DNA of 64,000 nt from positions 62,001 through 126,000 of the forward strand of contig NZ_JAMSLX010000004.1 of assembly GCF_023806085.1 (NCBI RefSeq). Direction: 5' to 3'. Positions 35,653-45,107 of the stretch are shown piece after piece (positions within the stretch are counted from its first letter, which is position 1; each line of letters begins with the position of its first letter). The translations under genes and the position numbers were made by a program. Source of the DNA: Hephaestia sp. MAHUQ-44. Its GTDB lineage: Bacteria; Pseudomonadota; Alphaproteobacteria; Sphingomonadales; Sphingomonadaceae. Below the pieces are notes generated by a model, which made no database searches, was not told the DNA's origin, and saw nothing but the letters and a program-made list of their open reading frames with translations.

Positions 35653-37977
35653 CTATTGCGCGCCGTAGCCGCTCAGCGAATAGGGCCGGTCCGCCGCTGC
35701 GGTTGCCCATGTCTTGTTGGGCGTCGCCTGCATCACGAAGCGCAATTCGCCGCCAGCGCGCACCTGCGCGTCGGTGATATAGCCTGTCGCCAGCGGCTCG
35801 CCGTTGAGCAGCACGCGACCGATGTAGGAATTGGCCGCCGACAGATTATCCACGCGCACCGTGAAGCGTTTGCCGCCCGGCAGGTTGAGCGCGGCGCGCT
35901 CGACGAACGGCCGCCCGATCACATATTGGTTGCTGCCCGGCGCGACCGGATAGAAACCAAGCCCGGTGAACACCATCCACGCCGACATCTGGCCGAGATC
36001 GTCATTGCCCGACAGCCCGTCGGGCGTGGGCTTATACTGGCTGTCGACGATCTGCTTGAGCCGTTCCTGCGTGCGCCACGGCTGGCCGGCATAATTGTAC
36101 ATGTACGCGACGTGGTGGCTGGGTTCGTTGCCATGGATATATTGGCCGATCAGCCCGGCGATATCCTCGGCATGGCTGTAATCGAGCTTGGAATTGTCGA
36201 ATTCGAACATCGCGTCGAGCTTCTCCACCGTCGCCGCGTCGCCGCCGAGTTCGCGGATCAGCCCGCCTTCGTCGTGCGGCATGAACCACGAATATTGCCA
36301 GGCATTCCCCTCGGTATAATCGCTGCCGTAATTGATCGCGGTGGGATCGAAAGGGATGCGGAAGCTGCCGTCGCTGTTGCGCGCCCGCAGGAAGCCGGTC
36401 TTGGCATCGAAGCTGTTGCGCCAGTTGCGCGAGCGCTTCTCGAACCGGTCGGCAATCGCCGTCTCGCCCATCGCGCGCGCCATTTGCGCGATCGTCCAAT
36501 CGTCAAAGGCATATTCGACCGTCTTCGACGCCGCCTCGGGCTCCTGGTCGATCGGTACATAGCCGAGCCGCATATAGTCGCCGAGCCCGCCATAAGGCGC
36601 GTAGGTCGCGCTCGCGACCATCGCGTCGAGCGCGGCCTTGGCGTCGAAGCCACGAATGCCTTTCATGTACGCATCGGCGATGACGGGCACGGCGTGATAG
36701 CCGATCATCGTCCATGTCTCGCGGCCCTGGAACTGCCAGACGGGGAGGATGCCGAACGGGCTCACCTGCTGGCTCGCGACGAGCGATTTGACGAAATCGA
36801 CGTTGGTCTCTTTGGGCTGGACGAGCGTGAGCAGCGGATGCTCGGCGCGGAACGTGTCCCACAGCGAAAAGGTCGAATGAACGGTGAAGTCGGCCTTGTG
36901 GACGGCGTTGTCCGGCCCGCGCCAGCGGCCGTCGGCGTCGCTCGATACCGAGGGCGCGATCAGGCTGTGGTAGAGCGCGGTGTACATCGTCGTGCGCATG
37001 GCTGCGTCGGCTGCAATATCGAGCGCGCCCAGCGCCTTTTGCCACGCCGCTTTGGTGTTCGCGCGAGTCGCGTCGAAATCACCCGGTTCGGCGGCGAGAT
37101 TGGCGATCGCGCCTGCCTCATCGACCGAGGAGATCGCGACCTTGACCTCGAGCGGGGCTTTGAGGGGCCCGAAATCAAGCCGCGCGACCAATTGGCGGCC
37201 GGCTTTCTCGGCCAGATCGTCCTGCCCGCGCCCCGGCCCCTGAAAGCCGCGATACGCCACGTCCTGCTCGGTATCGAGGAAGGCGTGGCCGGCGAGCGGC
37301 GCGGAAAATTTCATCGCGAAAAAGAGCTGGCGATCGGGCGCCCAGCCGCGCGTCTGGCGGGTGCCGGTGATCGTGCCGTCGGGCCACAGCCGCACCGACG
37401 ACCACAATATCTTGCCGGGATAATTGTAGAGCGAGGTGCGCAGGTCGAGCACCAGATGCGCGGCCTGCCCGGCGGGGAAGGTGTAGCGATGCACGCCGAC
37501 GCGCGTGCCCGCGGTCATTTCGGCGCGGACCTTCGCGTCGCCCAGCGTCACCGCATAATAGCCCGGCTGCGCGATCTCGGTTTGGTGGTCGAAGGGCTGG
37601 CGATAGCCGTCGCCGGCTTTTGTCGGGTCGCCGGGTTCGAGCGGTACCGTGTCGCCCGCCACCGGCATCACCAGAAAATCGCCAAGGTCCGAATGGCCAG
37701 CGCCTGAAAAATGGGTGTGGCTGAACCCCTGGATCGTCTTGTCCTCATAGCGATAGCCCGCCGCGTGGCCGTAGCAATCGCGGATCGTGCACGTCGTGTC
37801 GGTATCAGGGCTCAACTGCACCATCCCGAACGGCGCCACCGCACCGGGGAAAGTATGGCCCTCGCCACCGGTGCCGATGAACGGATCGACCGCGTCATAA
37901 GGCGAAGAAGCGGTCTGCGCGAAGACGGGCGCGGCGACCAGCGCGAGCGACATGCCGAGGCGATGGAGCATCTTCAT
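35653..37977 (-). CDS. GH92 family alpha-mannosidase, secreted
   Basis: 774 residues with a signal peptide (MKMLHRLGMSLALVAAPVFAQ). GH92 enzymes are Ca2+-dependent exo-alpha-mannosidases. The N-terminal beta domain has VDPFIGTGGEGHTFPGA and GFSHTHFSGAGHSDLGDFLV. The catalytic barrel has the motifs HGNEPSHHVAYMYNYAG and GNDDLGQMSAWMVF. Predicted to trim alpha-mannans or N-glycan-like chains in the periplasm or outside. It is the downstream-most gene of the carbohydrate locus but is separated from it by tRNA-Pro. Confidence 0.94.
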   Translation of the reverse strand: MKMLHRLGMSLALVAAPVFAQTASSPYDAVDPFIGTGGEGHTFPGAVAPFGMVQLSPDTDTTCTIRDCYGHAAGYRYEDKTIQGFSHTHFSGAGHSDLGDFLVMPVAGDTVPLEPGDPTKAGDGYRQPFDHQTEIAQPGYYAVTLGDAKVRAEMTAGTRVGVHRYTFPAGQAAHLVLDLRTSLYNYPGKILWSSVRLWPDGTITGTRQTRGWAPDRQLFFAMKFSAPLAGHAFLDTEQDVAYRGFQGPGRGQDDLAEKAGRQLVARLDFGPLKAPLEVKVAISSVDEAGAIANLAAEPGDFDATRANTKAAWQKALGALDIAADAAMRTTMYTALYHSLIAPSVSSDADGRWRGPDNAVHKADFTVHSTFSLWDTFRAEHPLLTLVQPKETNVDFVKSLVASQQVSPFGILPVWQFQGRETWTMIGYHAVPVIADAYMKGIRGFDAKAALDAMVASATYAPYGGLGDYMRLGYVPIDQEPEAASKTVEYAFDDWTIAQMARAMGETAIADRFEKRSRNWRNSFDAKTGFLRARNSDGSFRIPFDPTAINYGSDYTEGNAWQYSWFMPHDEGGLIRELGGDAATVEKLDAMFEFDNSKLDYSHAEDIAGLIGQYIHGNEPSHHVAYMYNYAGQPWRTQERLKQIVDSQYKPTPDGLSGNDDLGQMSAWMVFTGLGFYPVAPGSNQYVIGRPFVERAALNLPGGKRFTVRVDNLSAANSYIGRVLLNGEPLATGYITDAQVRAGGELRFVMQATPNKTWATAAADRPYSLSGYGAQ

Positions 37978-38129
37978 GGGGCGGCATCAAAGCAGGACGC
38001 TGTCTGCGCGACAAGCGATTTACGAAAACGAATGTCGTTATTCGCAAAGGGCGTCCTCTCGGGCGCTTGGCGGGTCGCCGCTCATGGCTTGCATCTCGCG
38101 TCGGTTACGCATAGAGCGCGCGGCTCGGT

Positions 38130-38206
38130 CGGGGCGTAGCGCAGCCTGGTAGCGCATCACACTGGGGGTGTGGGGGTCGCAGGTTCGAATCCTGTCGCCC
38201 CGACCA
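38130..38206 (+). tRNA. tRNA-Pro (anticodon GGG)
   Basis: 77 nt including encoded CCA. Acceptor stem CGGGGCG pairs with CGCCCCG. The anticodon stem TCACA / TGTGG encloses loop CTGGGGG with anticodon GGG at loop positions 34-36. The T arm is GCAGG TTCGAAT CCTGT. All arms fold canonically. Confidence 0.97.
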
Positions 38207-38330
38207 ATCATTTTCTTGAAAAATCAGTCACTTGAGCCGGAGCCGCAAGGCGCCGCGTTTGCGCCGTGCACGCGTTCATAGGGCCGTCGTGCGCGGTCGT
38301 ATGGAGTCGCCGGCGAAACGGGCACCGCCA

Positions 38331-38362
38331 TACCCCTGCACAAGCCGCGTTGTGCAGGGGTA
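38331..38362 (-). terminator. Hairpin downstream of TonB receptor gene
   Basis: Perfect 13-bp stem (38331-38343 / 38350-38362) with a 6-base loop, 23 bp after the receptor stop on the minus strand. There is no T run, but position and strength suit a terminator. Confidence 0.55.
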
Positions 38363-38384
38363 GACGATGTCACCACATCGAGTC

Positions 38385-40862
38385 TTAGAAGTTGATGCTA
38401 CCCTGGAGGCCGAAGGTCCGGGGCGGGTTGAAATTGGCGTAGGAACCCAGGATTGCGTTGTTCGCGTCCGATCGACGGTAGATGTGAGTCTCGTTGAGCA
38501 GGTTGCGTGCCCAAATCGAGATCGTGCCCGTCACGCCGTTGGAATTCATCGGGATGCTGGCCAGCGCGAGGCTGCCGTTCACGATGAAGCTCGATTGGGT
38601 CTGCGCGCTCTCCGCCTGGAAGCTATATTGCGGGCCAGCGTAATTGGCATCGAGATGCAGGCGCAGGCTGCTGTCGCCAGAACCCACGGGCGTCTCGTAA
38701 TCGAGCGAACCCGACAGCGCGGATTTGGGCGTGAACACCGTGTATACCTGGGTGATGACCCCGTAAGTCTCCAGCGATTCCTTGATCGGGTTGGGCACCG
38801 GCGGAATATTGACGTCGGTATAGGCATAGGACGCGCCGAGCGTCAGGCCGGTAACCGGACGCACGGTCAATTCCACCTCGACGCCTTTGATCTTCGAGGT
38901 GCCGGCGACGTTGACCGTCTCTTCGGTATGCTTGTTGAAATAGGGATTGGGCGATCCGCCGATGGTTGCCCGGGTATCGACATAGTCGAAGTCGATCTGC
39001 GTGTTGGTGCGGTCCATGATATAGGCCGCGACGTTCAGGCGGACGCGGTGATCGAGGAAGTCGGTCTTGGCGCCGATTTCATAGGATTTGACCGATTCGG
39101 GATCGAACTGACGGAAGCTCGACGACCGTGAGTTGGCGCCGCCGGCACGAAAGCCGGTCGAATATTTGGCGTAGAGATTCACCCCCGGCGCCGCTTCCCA
39201 TGCCAGCGTGACCATCGGGTCGAACCGGCTGTTGGCATAATCGAGGATGGCGCCAGCGAACGGCGCGTTGTTGACCACGGCCAGCGCGCCCTCGCGGGTC
39301 TCATGCGTATAACGCCCGCCAGCAGTCAAATGCACGGTCTCGATGCCCGCGGGCGTATAGGTGCCCTGGCCGAATAGCGCGTAGCTCTTGCCCACCGCAT
39401 GGCTGTCGCGCTGGACGAACCAATAGCGCCGATCCCAGCCCTGGTTGCCCGAACTGATCGGCGCATTCGGATTGGCGGGGGCCTGGTTGATGAAGGTATA
39501 GCCCGTGCCGTCGGCGTTCCACTTCAACGGGTTGGGTGTCGCCGCGGCTTCGCGCGCATGCTCGTTAAAATAATAGCCGCCCAGCACGAAATCGAGCTGC
39601 GGGATGCTGCCGACGATCTGCAGTTCCTGACTGAACTGGTTCTGGAACAGTTCCGACAGGCTGTAGCGGCCAAATTCACCGTTGGGAACGAAAGCGGAGC
39701 GATGCGCGCCGGCCGACCCATCCCATTGGTGGGTTTCCACGCCACGCCACGCCGAGATCGAGCGCAGTTCGATATCCGCGTTCAGCTTGTACTTGATCGC
39801 TGCCGTGTAGCCGTGCGTATCATCGGTGCTGAGCTGCTGGATGACGCCCATGTCGGCGACGTCCATCCGGCGATCGCCGCTGACCTGGACCAATGGCGAC
39901 AGCGGCGCGATGCACTTGGCGGCACCGGCCGGGCAGACGAGCGTCGTGCCGGCATATGAGCCGACCGGCAGGTTGTTCGGATTGTAGTTGATCAACTGGC
40001 TGTAGAATGGCGTGCTCTCGTTCCTGGCCCGATCGTAGGAAAGGTCGATTGTCAGCCCCTCGATCGGTGTCCAGCGGCCCGCGATCTTGCCGCCGGCGCG
40101 GTTGTAATAGTTCCAGCCATATTGCCCGCTAGCGGGGTTCTTGATCGTTGCGTCCTGATGCTGAACGACGCCATCGACCTTGATCGCGAAATTGGCGAAC
40201 GCCGGCAGATCCAGGTGAACTTCGCCATTATAGGCACCATAATTGCCAATCCCCGCCGAAACCCGGCCGCCGAACTCGCCGGTCGGGGCCTTGGTCACGA
40301 TGCTCAGCGCGCCGCCTTCGGTGTTGCGGCCAAAGAGCGTGCCTTGCGGGCCACGCAGGACTTCGATGCGCTGCACGTCGAACAGCGCCGCGTTGAGGCC
40401 CTGCGAGCGGCCGAGATAGACGCCGTCGACATAGACGCCGACACCCGGCTCACGCGCGACCTGATTCTGGTCGAAGGGGACGATGCCACGGATGCCGACG
40501 GTCAGCGCCGACTGGCGCGCTTCGAAGGTCGCGACGCGCAGCGAGGGAACACCACCGTCGGCGAGATCGAGCAGGCTCTGAACGTGACGCTTCTCGATCA
40601 CATCCGCGTCGAGGACCGCGATCGCGATCGGGGTCTTCTGCAGGTTGGTCTCGCGCCTCGTTGCGGTGACGACGATGTCGGTCAATCCGGTATAGCCGTC
40701 ATTGTTCTGCGTGGCCTGGGCCGAGGCGTCCGCGCCGACGGTGGTCACCGCCGCTTCGGCGCCGTCGCGCGCGCCCGCAGCGTCGGTGGCATGGGCGGTA
40801 GCCTGCATGAAGGCGATGCTGAGCATCGAGGCAGCGAATTTGGCAATCGAGCGGTGCGTCAT
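38385..40862 (-). CDS. TonB-dependent receptor
   Basis: 825-residue outer-membrane receptor starting MTHRSIAKFAASMLS; 20 extra upstream codons were rejected. A signal peptide (to about AHATD) is followed by the plug (DIVVTATRRETNLQKTPIAI, VYVDGVYLGRSQG, RIEVLRGPQGTLFGRNTEGGAL). The barrel ends in the terminal GLQGSINF with the C-terminal Phe used for outer-membrane insertion. Substrate not readable from sequence; context (divergent PF10091 glucanase and GH3) suggests a saccharide. Confidence 0.95.
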   Translation of the reverse strand: MTHRSIAKFAASMLSIAFMQATAHATDAAGARDGAEAAVTTVGADASAQATQNNDGYTGLTDIVVTATRRETNLQKTPIAIAVLDADVIEKRHVQSLLDLADGGVPSLRVATFEARQSALTVGIRGIVPFDQNQVAREPGVGVYVDGVYLGRSQGLNAALFDVQRIEVLRGPQGTLFGRNTEGGALSIVTKAPTGEFGGRVSAGIGNYGAYNGEVHLDLPAFANFAIKVDGVVQHQDATIKNPASGQYGWNYYNRAGGKIAGRWTPIEGLTIDLSYDRARNESTPFYSQLINYNPNNLPVGSYAGTTLVCPAGAAKCIAPLSPLVQVSGDRRMDVADMGVIQQLSTDDTHGYTAAIKYKLNADIELRSISAWRGVETHQWDGSAGAHRSAFVPNGEFGRYSLSELFQNQFSQELQIVGSIPQLDFVLGGYYFNEHAREAAATPNPLKWNADGTGYTFINQAPANPNAPISSGNQGWDRRYWFVQRDSHAVGKSYALFGQGTYTPAGIETVHLTAGGRYTHETREGALAVVNNAPFAGAILDYANSRFDPMVTLAWEAAPGVNLYAKYSTGFRAGGANSRSSSFRQFDPESVKSYEIGAKTDFLDHRVRLNVAAYIMDRTNTQIDFDYVDTRATIGGSPNPYFNKHTEETVNVAGTSKIKGVEVELTVRPVTGLTLGASYAYTDVNIPPVPNPIKESLETYGVITQVYTVFTPKSALSGSLDYETPVGSGDSSLRLHLDANYAGPQYSFQAESAQTQSSFIVNGSLALASIPMNSNGVTGTISIWARNLLNETHIYRRSDANNAILGSYANFNPPRTFGLQGSINF

Positions 40863-41100
40863 ATGAATCCCTGGATTGTTCTTTGTGCAGGGGAGATGCT
40901 GGCGAATCGCTCGTCGATTCACGCTGTTTTCACCCCCCGCCGAAGCCAGCGATTAGGGGGCGTCGTTTACAGTTGCGCGACGTAACCGGGTCGGGTTGGC
41001 GTCATGTTCGCGACAAAGATGTGACAGAGTCGCGATCCGCAGATTCGTGTCCAAATGGGGCGATGTCGGGACCGAGAGGCATATGCGCCCGTTGCGTCAC

Positions 41101-41118
41101 TGGCGCTCATATGCGCCA
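41101..41118. promoter_or_regulatory. Inverted repeat in receptor/glucanase intergenic region
   Basis: TGGCGC (41101-41106) and GCGCCA (41113-41118) are perfect arms about a 6-base centre; the right half is part of a decamer repeated 28 bp upstream. Possible second regulator-binding region. Evidence is only symmetry and position. Confidence 0.3.
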
Positions 41119-41242
41119 ACATCGGTCGGTTTCTGGTTGTCGAAGCCTGAAAGACAGGGGCCTCACCAACAGCCGCTGATTCTCTCGTTCGGATGATGCG
41201 ATCCGCTATGCAGGGATATCGTCAGCCCTTGCGGACCTTCCG

Positions 41243-41256
41243 TGTAACCGGTTACA
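41243..41256. promoter_or_regulatory. LacI-type operator upstream of the glucanase gene
   Basis: TGTAACCGGTTACA, a perfect 14-bp palindrome centred on CG as in LacI/GalR-family operators. It ends 36 bp before the earliest glucanase ATG, where a repressor would block transcription. Two relatives of this motif lie at 49296-49309 and 49319-49332. No LacI-family gene is in the window. Confidence 0.7.
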
Positions 41257-41292
41257 TAGGTAGCGCGTGCGGTCGCTCCCCGGCCGCTGGTA

Positions 41293-42792
41293 ATGGAGAT
41301 GATGATGCCCCCCGAGGACTCGACGCCTGTTGGTGCGCCGCGCCCCAATCGCCGTGATCTGCTGGCGACGACGATGCTGCTGGGTACCGGACTGCTCTCT
41401 GGTTGCGCCGCAGGGATCGCAGGCGCGCCGGGCGATACCGGCCGTAACGGCGGTACGGGGGCGCTGCGCGGCGAGGCGCTGATCGATGATGTGGCGCAGC
41501 GCACCTTCCGCTTCTTCTGGGACACGACCAACGCCGCCAACGGCCTCGTTCCGGATCGCTATCCTTCGAAAAGCTTCGCCTCGATCGCCGCGGTCGGCTT
41601 CGCGCTGACGATCTATCCCTATGGGGTCGAGCAGGGCTGGGTGACGCGCGCGCAGGCGCGCGATCGCACCCTCACCACGCTGCGCTTTTTCTGGAATGCA
41701 CCGCAAGGGCCCGAGGCCGCGGGCACCGCCGGCTACAAGGGCTTTTTCTACCATTTCCTCGATATGGAAACCGGCACGCGGTACCGGCAGAACGAACTGT
41801 CGACGATCGACACCACCCTGCTGTTCGGCGGGATGCTGTTCGCCGCGCAATATTTCGACGGCGACGACGCCGGCGAGGCCGAGATTCGCGATCTCGCACA
41901 GCGGATCTACGCGCGCGCCGACTGGCCGTGGATCGTCGAGGACAAGCCCGTCGTTTCGATGGGCTGGCACCCCGAATCGGGATTCATCGAGGCCGATTGG
42001 GTCGGGTATAACGAAGCGATGCTGCTCTATGTGCTGGCGCTCGCTGCGCCGACGCACCCGCTCCCGGCCGAGGCGTGGGAAGGCTGGACCAAGGGCTATG
42101 CCGAGGATTGGGTCGATCAATACGGCCAGCATTTCCTCGGCTTCGCGCCGATGTTCGGGCACCAATACAGCCACGTCTGGATCGATTTTCGCGGGATCAA
42201 GGACGCGCCGATGCGCGCGGCGGGGTTCGATTATTTCGAGAACAGCCGCCGTGCCGCGCTCGCGCAGCGGGGCTATGCCGCCGCCAACCCGATGGGCTGG
42301 CGCGGCTATGACGAGAATATCTGGGGCTTCACCGCCTGCGACGGGCCGGGCGGCGGCAAATTGCCCTACAATGGCGAACTCCGCGAGTTCCGCGATTATT
42401 CGGCGCGCGGCGTCAGCGGCAACCATGCGTTCGACGACGGGACGATCGCGCCCACTGCGGCGCTCGGCTCGATTCCGTTCGTCCCCGAGGAGGCCAAGGC
42501 GGCGGCCGATGCGATGGTCGAGCGTTATGGCCGGCGGCTCTACGGCGAGTACGGCTTCCTCGATTCGTTCAACCCGAGCTACCGGTTCGCCTCGAAGGTC
42601 GCGCATTCGATCGTCGATCCCGAACTCGGCTGGGTCGATCAGGATTATCTCGGGATCGATCAGGGGGCGATCCTGACGATGATCGCCAACCACCGATCCG
42701 ATTTCGTGTGGAAATATATGCGCAAGGCGCCTGCGATCGTGACCGGCCTGAAGCGCGCAGGCTTTACCGGCGGGTGGCTCGACGCCTCGTGA
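41293..42792 (+). CDS. PF10091 (GH144-type) glucanase, Tat-exported lipoprotein
   Basis: 499 residues. PF10091 was once labelled glucoamylase; characterised members are endo-beta-1,2-glucanases of GH144. The N terminus has a twin-arginine motif (NRRDLLATTM) and lipobox LLSGC (Cys38), so it is a Tat-dependent lipoprotein. The catalytic (alpha/alpha)6 region runs from TFRFFWDTTNAANGLVPDRY through FLDMETGTRYRQNELSTIDT to GFIEADWVGYNEAMLLYVL. Several ATGs (41293, 41299, 41302, 41305) are possible; a GGAG box favours 41305. A LacI-type operator lies 36 bp upstream. GH3 follows after 14 bp. Confidence 0.9.
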   Translation: MEMMMPPEDSTPVGAPRPNRRDLLATTMLLGTGLLSGCAAGIAGAPGDTGRNGGTGALRGEALIDDVAQRTFRFFWDTTNAANGLVPDRYPSKSFASIAAVGFALTIYPYGVEQGWVTRAQARDRTLTTLRFFWNAPQGPEAAGTAGYKGFFYHFLDMETGTRYRQNELSTIDTTLLFGGMLFAAQYFDGDDAGEAEIRDLAQRIYARADWPWIVEDKPVVSMGWHPESGFIEADWVGYNEAMLLYVLALAAPTHPLPAEAWEGWTKGYAEDWVDQYGQHFLGFAPMFGHQYSHVWIDFRGIKDAPMRAAGFDYFENSRRAALAQRGYAAANPMGWRGYDENIWGFTACDGPGGGKLPYNGELREFRDYSARGVSGNHAFDDGTIAPTAALGSIPFVPEEAKAAADAMVERYGRRLYGEYGFLDSFNPSYRFASKVAHSIVDPELGWVDQDYLGIDQGAILTMIANHRSDFVWKYMRKAPAIVTGLKRAGFTGGWLDAS

Positions 42793-42806
42793 ACGGAGAA
42801 CGCAAT

Positions 42807-45092
42807 ATGACGAGGCTGATGACGACGCGGCGCGGTGCGATCACCGGGGCGCTGGGGCTGGTGCTGCTGGCGAAAACGCCGGCGATTGCCCGCGGGTTGG
42901 GCGCCACCCGCGCGACCCCGGCCTTCATCACCGATCTGATCGGCAAGATGACCATCGAGGAGAAAGCGGGGCAACTCACGCTGATGGCGGCCGCGCTGGG
43001 CGGTGCGGCGGCAACCGCGCTCAACCCACCGACCACGACCCCCAATATCGAACACCAGATCGCCGAGGCGCGCGCCGGGCGGCTGACCGGCGTGTTCAAT
43101 GGCCGCGATTCGGATTATGCGCGCCGCTTGCAGCAGGCGGCGATGCAGTCGCGGCTCAAGATTCCGGTCATCATCGCCGCCGACATCATCCACGGCCACC
43201 GCACCGTCTTCCCGGTGCCGCTGGGCGAGGTGGCGAGCTTCGAACCCGAACTTGCGACGCGGACCGCGCGTGTCGCGGCGGTCGAGGCGGCGGCGGCGGG
43301 GATCGACTGGACCTTCGCGCCGATGGTCGATCTCGCGCGCGATGCCCGCTGGGGGCGCGGAGTCGAAGGATCGGGCGAAGACGTCTATCTCGGCAACCTT
43401 TTCGCCGCGGCGCGGGTGAAGGGCTTTCAAGGCGACAGCCTGACCAGCGATACATCGGTGATGGCGTGCGCCAAGCATTTCGCGGCCTATGGCGCGGCCG
43501 AAAGCGGGCTCGATTACAACCCGGTCGATATTTCCCAACGCACGCTCGAACAGGTTTATTTCCCGCCGTTCAAGGCCGCGCTCGCGGCCGGATGCGGCAC
43601 CGTGATGGCGTCGTTCAACGAAATCAACGGCGTGCCGGCGCACGCCAACCACTGGCTGCTCACCGACGTGCTGCGCACCGCGTGGAATTTCGGCGGCGTC
43701 GTGGTGTCCGACTACACTGGTGACATGGAATTGATCGACGCGGGCTTTGCCGTCGATGCGCGCGACGCGACCAAGAAGGCGTTCCTCGCCGGGGTCGACA
43801 TGAGCATGCAATCGCATTTCTATATGGACCACCTTCCCGATCTGGTGGCCAAGGGCGAGGTGCCGGTTGCATTGGTCGATGCCGCCGTGCGCCGTGTGCT
43901 CGAATTGAAGGCGGCGCTTGGGCTGTTCGACAATCCCTATCGGCGTATCCAGCCTGGCCGCGAACAGGCGCGTGTGCGGATGCCGGCGCATCTCAAGCTC
44001 GCGCGCGAGGCCGCGCAACGCTCGATCGTGCTGCTCAAGAACGAGGGCGATCTGCTGCCGCTGCCGAAGACGGGTAAGCGGATCGCGCTGATCGGCCCGT
44101 TTGCGCGCGGCCAGCACGATCTGATCGGGCCGTGGAACGTCTATGGCGACGACAAGCAGGCGGTCGATCTCGAAACCGGGATGCGCGCGGTGATGGGGCA
44201 GGGCGCGCAGCTTAGCGTCACTGACGGGTCGGCGATCGATGCGCCGCTCGATGGCGGGATCGACGCGGCAGTGGCGGCGGCGAACGCGGCGGATGTGGTC
44301 GTGCTCGCGATCGGCGAGGAAACCGCGATGTCGGGCGAGGCGCAGTCGCGCACCGCGATCATCGTGCCCGAGGCGCAGCAGGCGTTGGCCGAGGCGGTTG
44401 CAGCGACGGGCAAGCCGATCGTGGTGCTGCTCAAGAATGGCCGCGCGCTTGCGCTCGACGGCGCGGTGAAGGAGGCGGCCGCGATCGTGGTGACGTGGTT
44501 TCTCGGCAGCGAAAGCGGCCCCGCCACCGCCGACATGCTGTTCGGCGATGTCGCCCCCTCGGCGCGGTTGCCGGTCAGCTTCCCGCAGCAATCGGGGCAG
44601 GTGCCCTATCATTACGACCACAAGCCGACCGGGCGCCCCAACCCGCCGGGGCGTCCTCCCGAACCGTATAAGACGCATTTCCGCGGGATATTGAACAAGG
44701 CGCTCTATCCGTTCGGGCACGGGCTGACCTATTCGACGATCGCTTATGGGGCGGTCGATGCCGGTGCGGGCACGCTGGCGTGGGATGGCAAGATCGTCGT
44801 CAGCGCGCGCGTATCGAACACCGGCAAGCGCGCCGCCGAGGAAGTCGTCCAACTCTATATCCGCGACGTCACCGCGAGCATTACGCGGCCGGTGCGTGAG
44901 TTGAAGCGGTTCGAAAAGGTCTCGCTCAAACCCGGCGAAGCGCGCAATGTCAGTTTCACGCTGACGCGATCGGACCTGATGTTCGTCGGCGGCGAGGGAA
45001 AGTGGATCGCCGAACCGGGCGATTTCGAGGTCTGGATCGCGCCGTCGGCGGAAGCTGGGGCGCCGGCACGCTTCACCCTCGCGAGTCGCTGA
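42807..45092 (+). CDS. GH3 family beta-glucosidase, exported
   Basis: 761 residues, BglX-like. Start MTRLMTTRRGAIT has a GGAG box upstream; a Tat-like signal (TTRRGAITGALGLVLLA) precedes the TIM barrel. Motifs: WTFAPMVDLARDARWGRGVEG, KHFAAYGAAE, and the nucleophile Asp in VVVSDYTGDMEL. The second domain (EETAMSGEAQSRT) and the C-terminal fibronectin-III-like domain (YIRDVTASITRPVRELKRF) are complete. Likely releases glucose from oligosaccharides produced by the upstream glucanase. Same operon; the next gene begins 15 bp later. Confidence 0.94.
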   Translation: MTRLMTTRRGAITGALGLVLLAKTPAIARGLGATRATPAFITDLIGKMTIEEKAGQLTLMAAALGGAAATALNPPTTTPNIEHQIAEARAGRLTGVFNGRDSDYARRLQQAAMQSRLKIPVIIAADIIHGHRTVFPVPLGEVASFEPELATRTARVAAVEAAAAGIDWTFAPMVDLARDARWGRGVEGSGEDVYLGNLFAAARVKGFQGDSLTSDTSVMACAKHFAAYGAAESGLDYNPVDISQRTLEQVYFPPFKAALAAGCGTVMASFNEINGVPAHANHWLLTDVLRTAWNFGGVVVSDYTGDMELIDAGFAVDARDATKKAFLAGVDMSMQSHFYMDHLPDLVAKGEVPVALVDAAVRRVLELKAALGLFDNPYRRIQPGREQARVRMPAHLKLAREAAQRSIVLLKNEGDLLPLPKTGKRIALIGPFARGQHDLIGPWNVYGDDKQAVDLETGMRAVMGQGAQLSVTDGSAIDAPLDGGIDAAVAAANAADVVVLAIGEETAMSGEAQSRTAIIVPEAQQALAEAVAATGKPIVVLLKNGRALALDGAVKEAAAIVVTWFLGSESGPATADMLFGDVAPSARLPVSFPQQSGQVPYHYDHKPTGRPNPPGRPPEPYKTHFRGILNKALYPFGHGLTYSTIAYGAVDAGAGTLAWDGKIVVSARVSNTGKRAAEEVVQLYIRDVTASITRPVRELKRFEKVSLKPGEARNVSFTLTRSDLMFVGGEGKWIAEPGDFEVWIAPSAEAGAPARFTLASR

Positions 45093-45107
45093 TAAAGGGA
45101 GAAAGCC

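Larger units (their letters stand above)
40863..41292. other. 430-bp divergent regulatory region, no gene
   Basis: Separates the TonB receptor and the glucanase gene and should hold both promoters. It contains a direct repeat CATATGCGCC (41080-41089 and 41108-41117), an inverted repeat TGGCGC-TCATAT-GCGCCA (41101-41118), and a LacI-type operator (41243-41256, listed separately). No ORF of convincing quality was seen in either strand. Confidence 0.6.

Noticed and set aside
38027..38039. Inverted repeat AACGA-ATG-TCGTT upstream of the GH92 gene
   Set aside because: Only 5-bp arms and no second copy noticed; too weak to call an operator.
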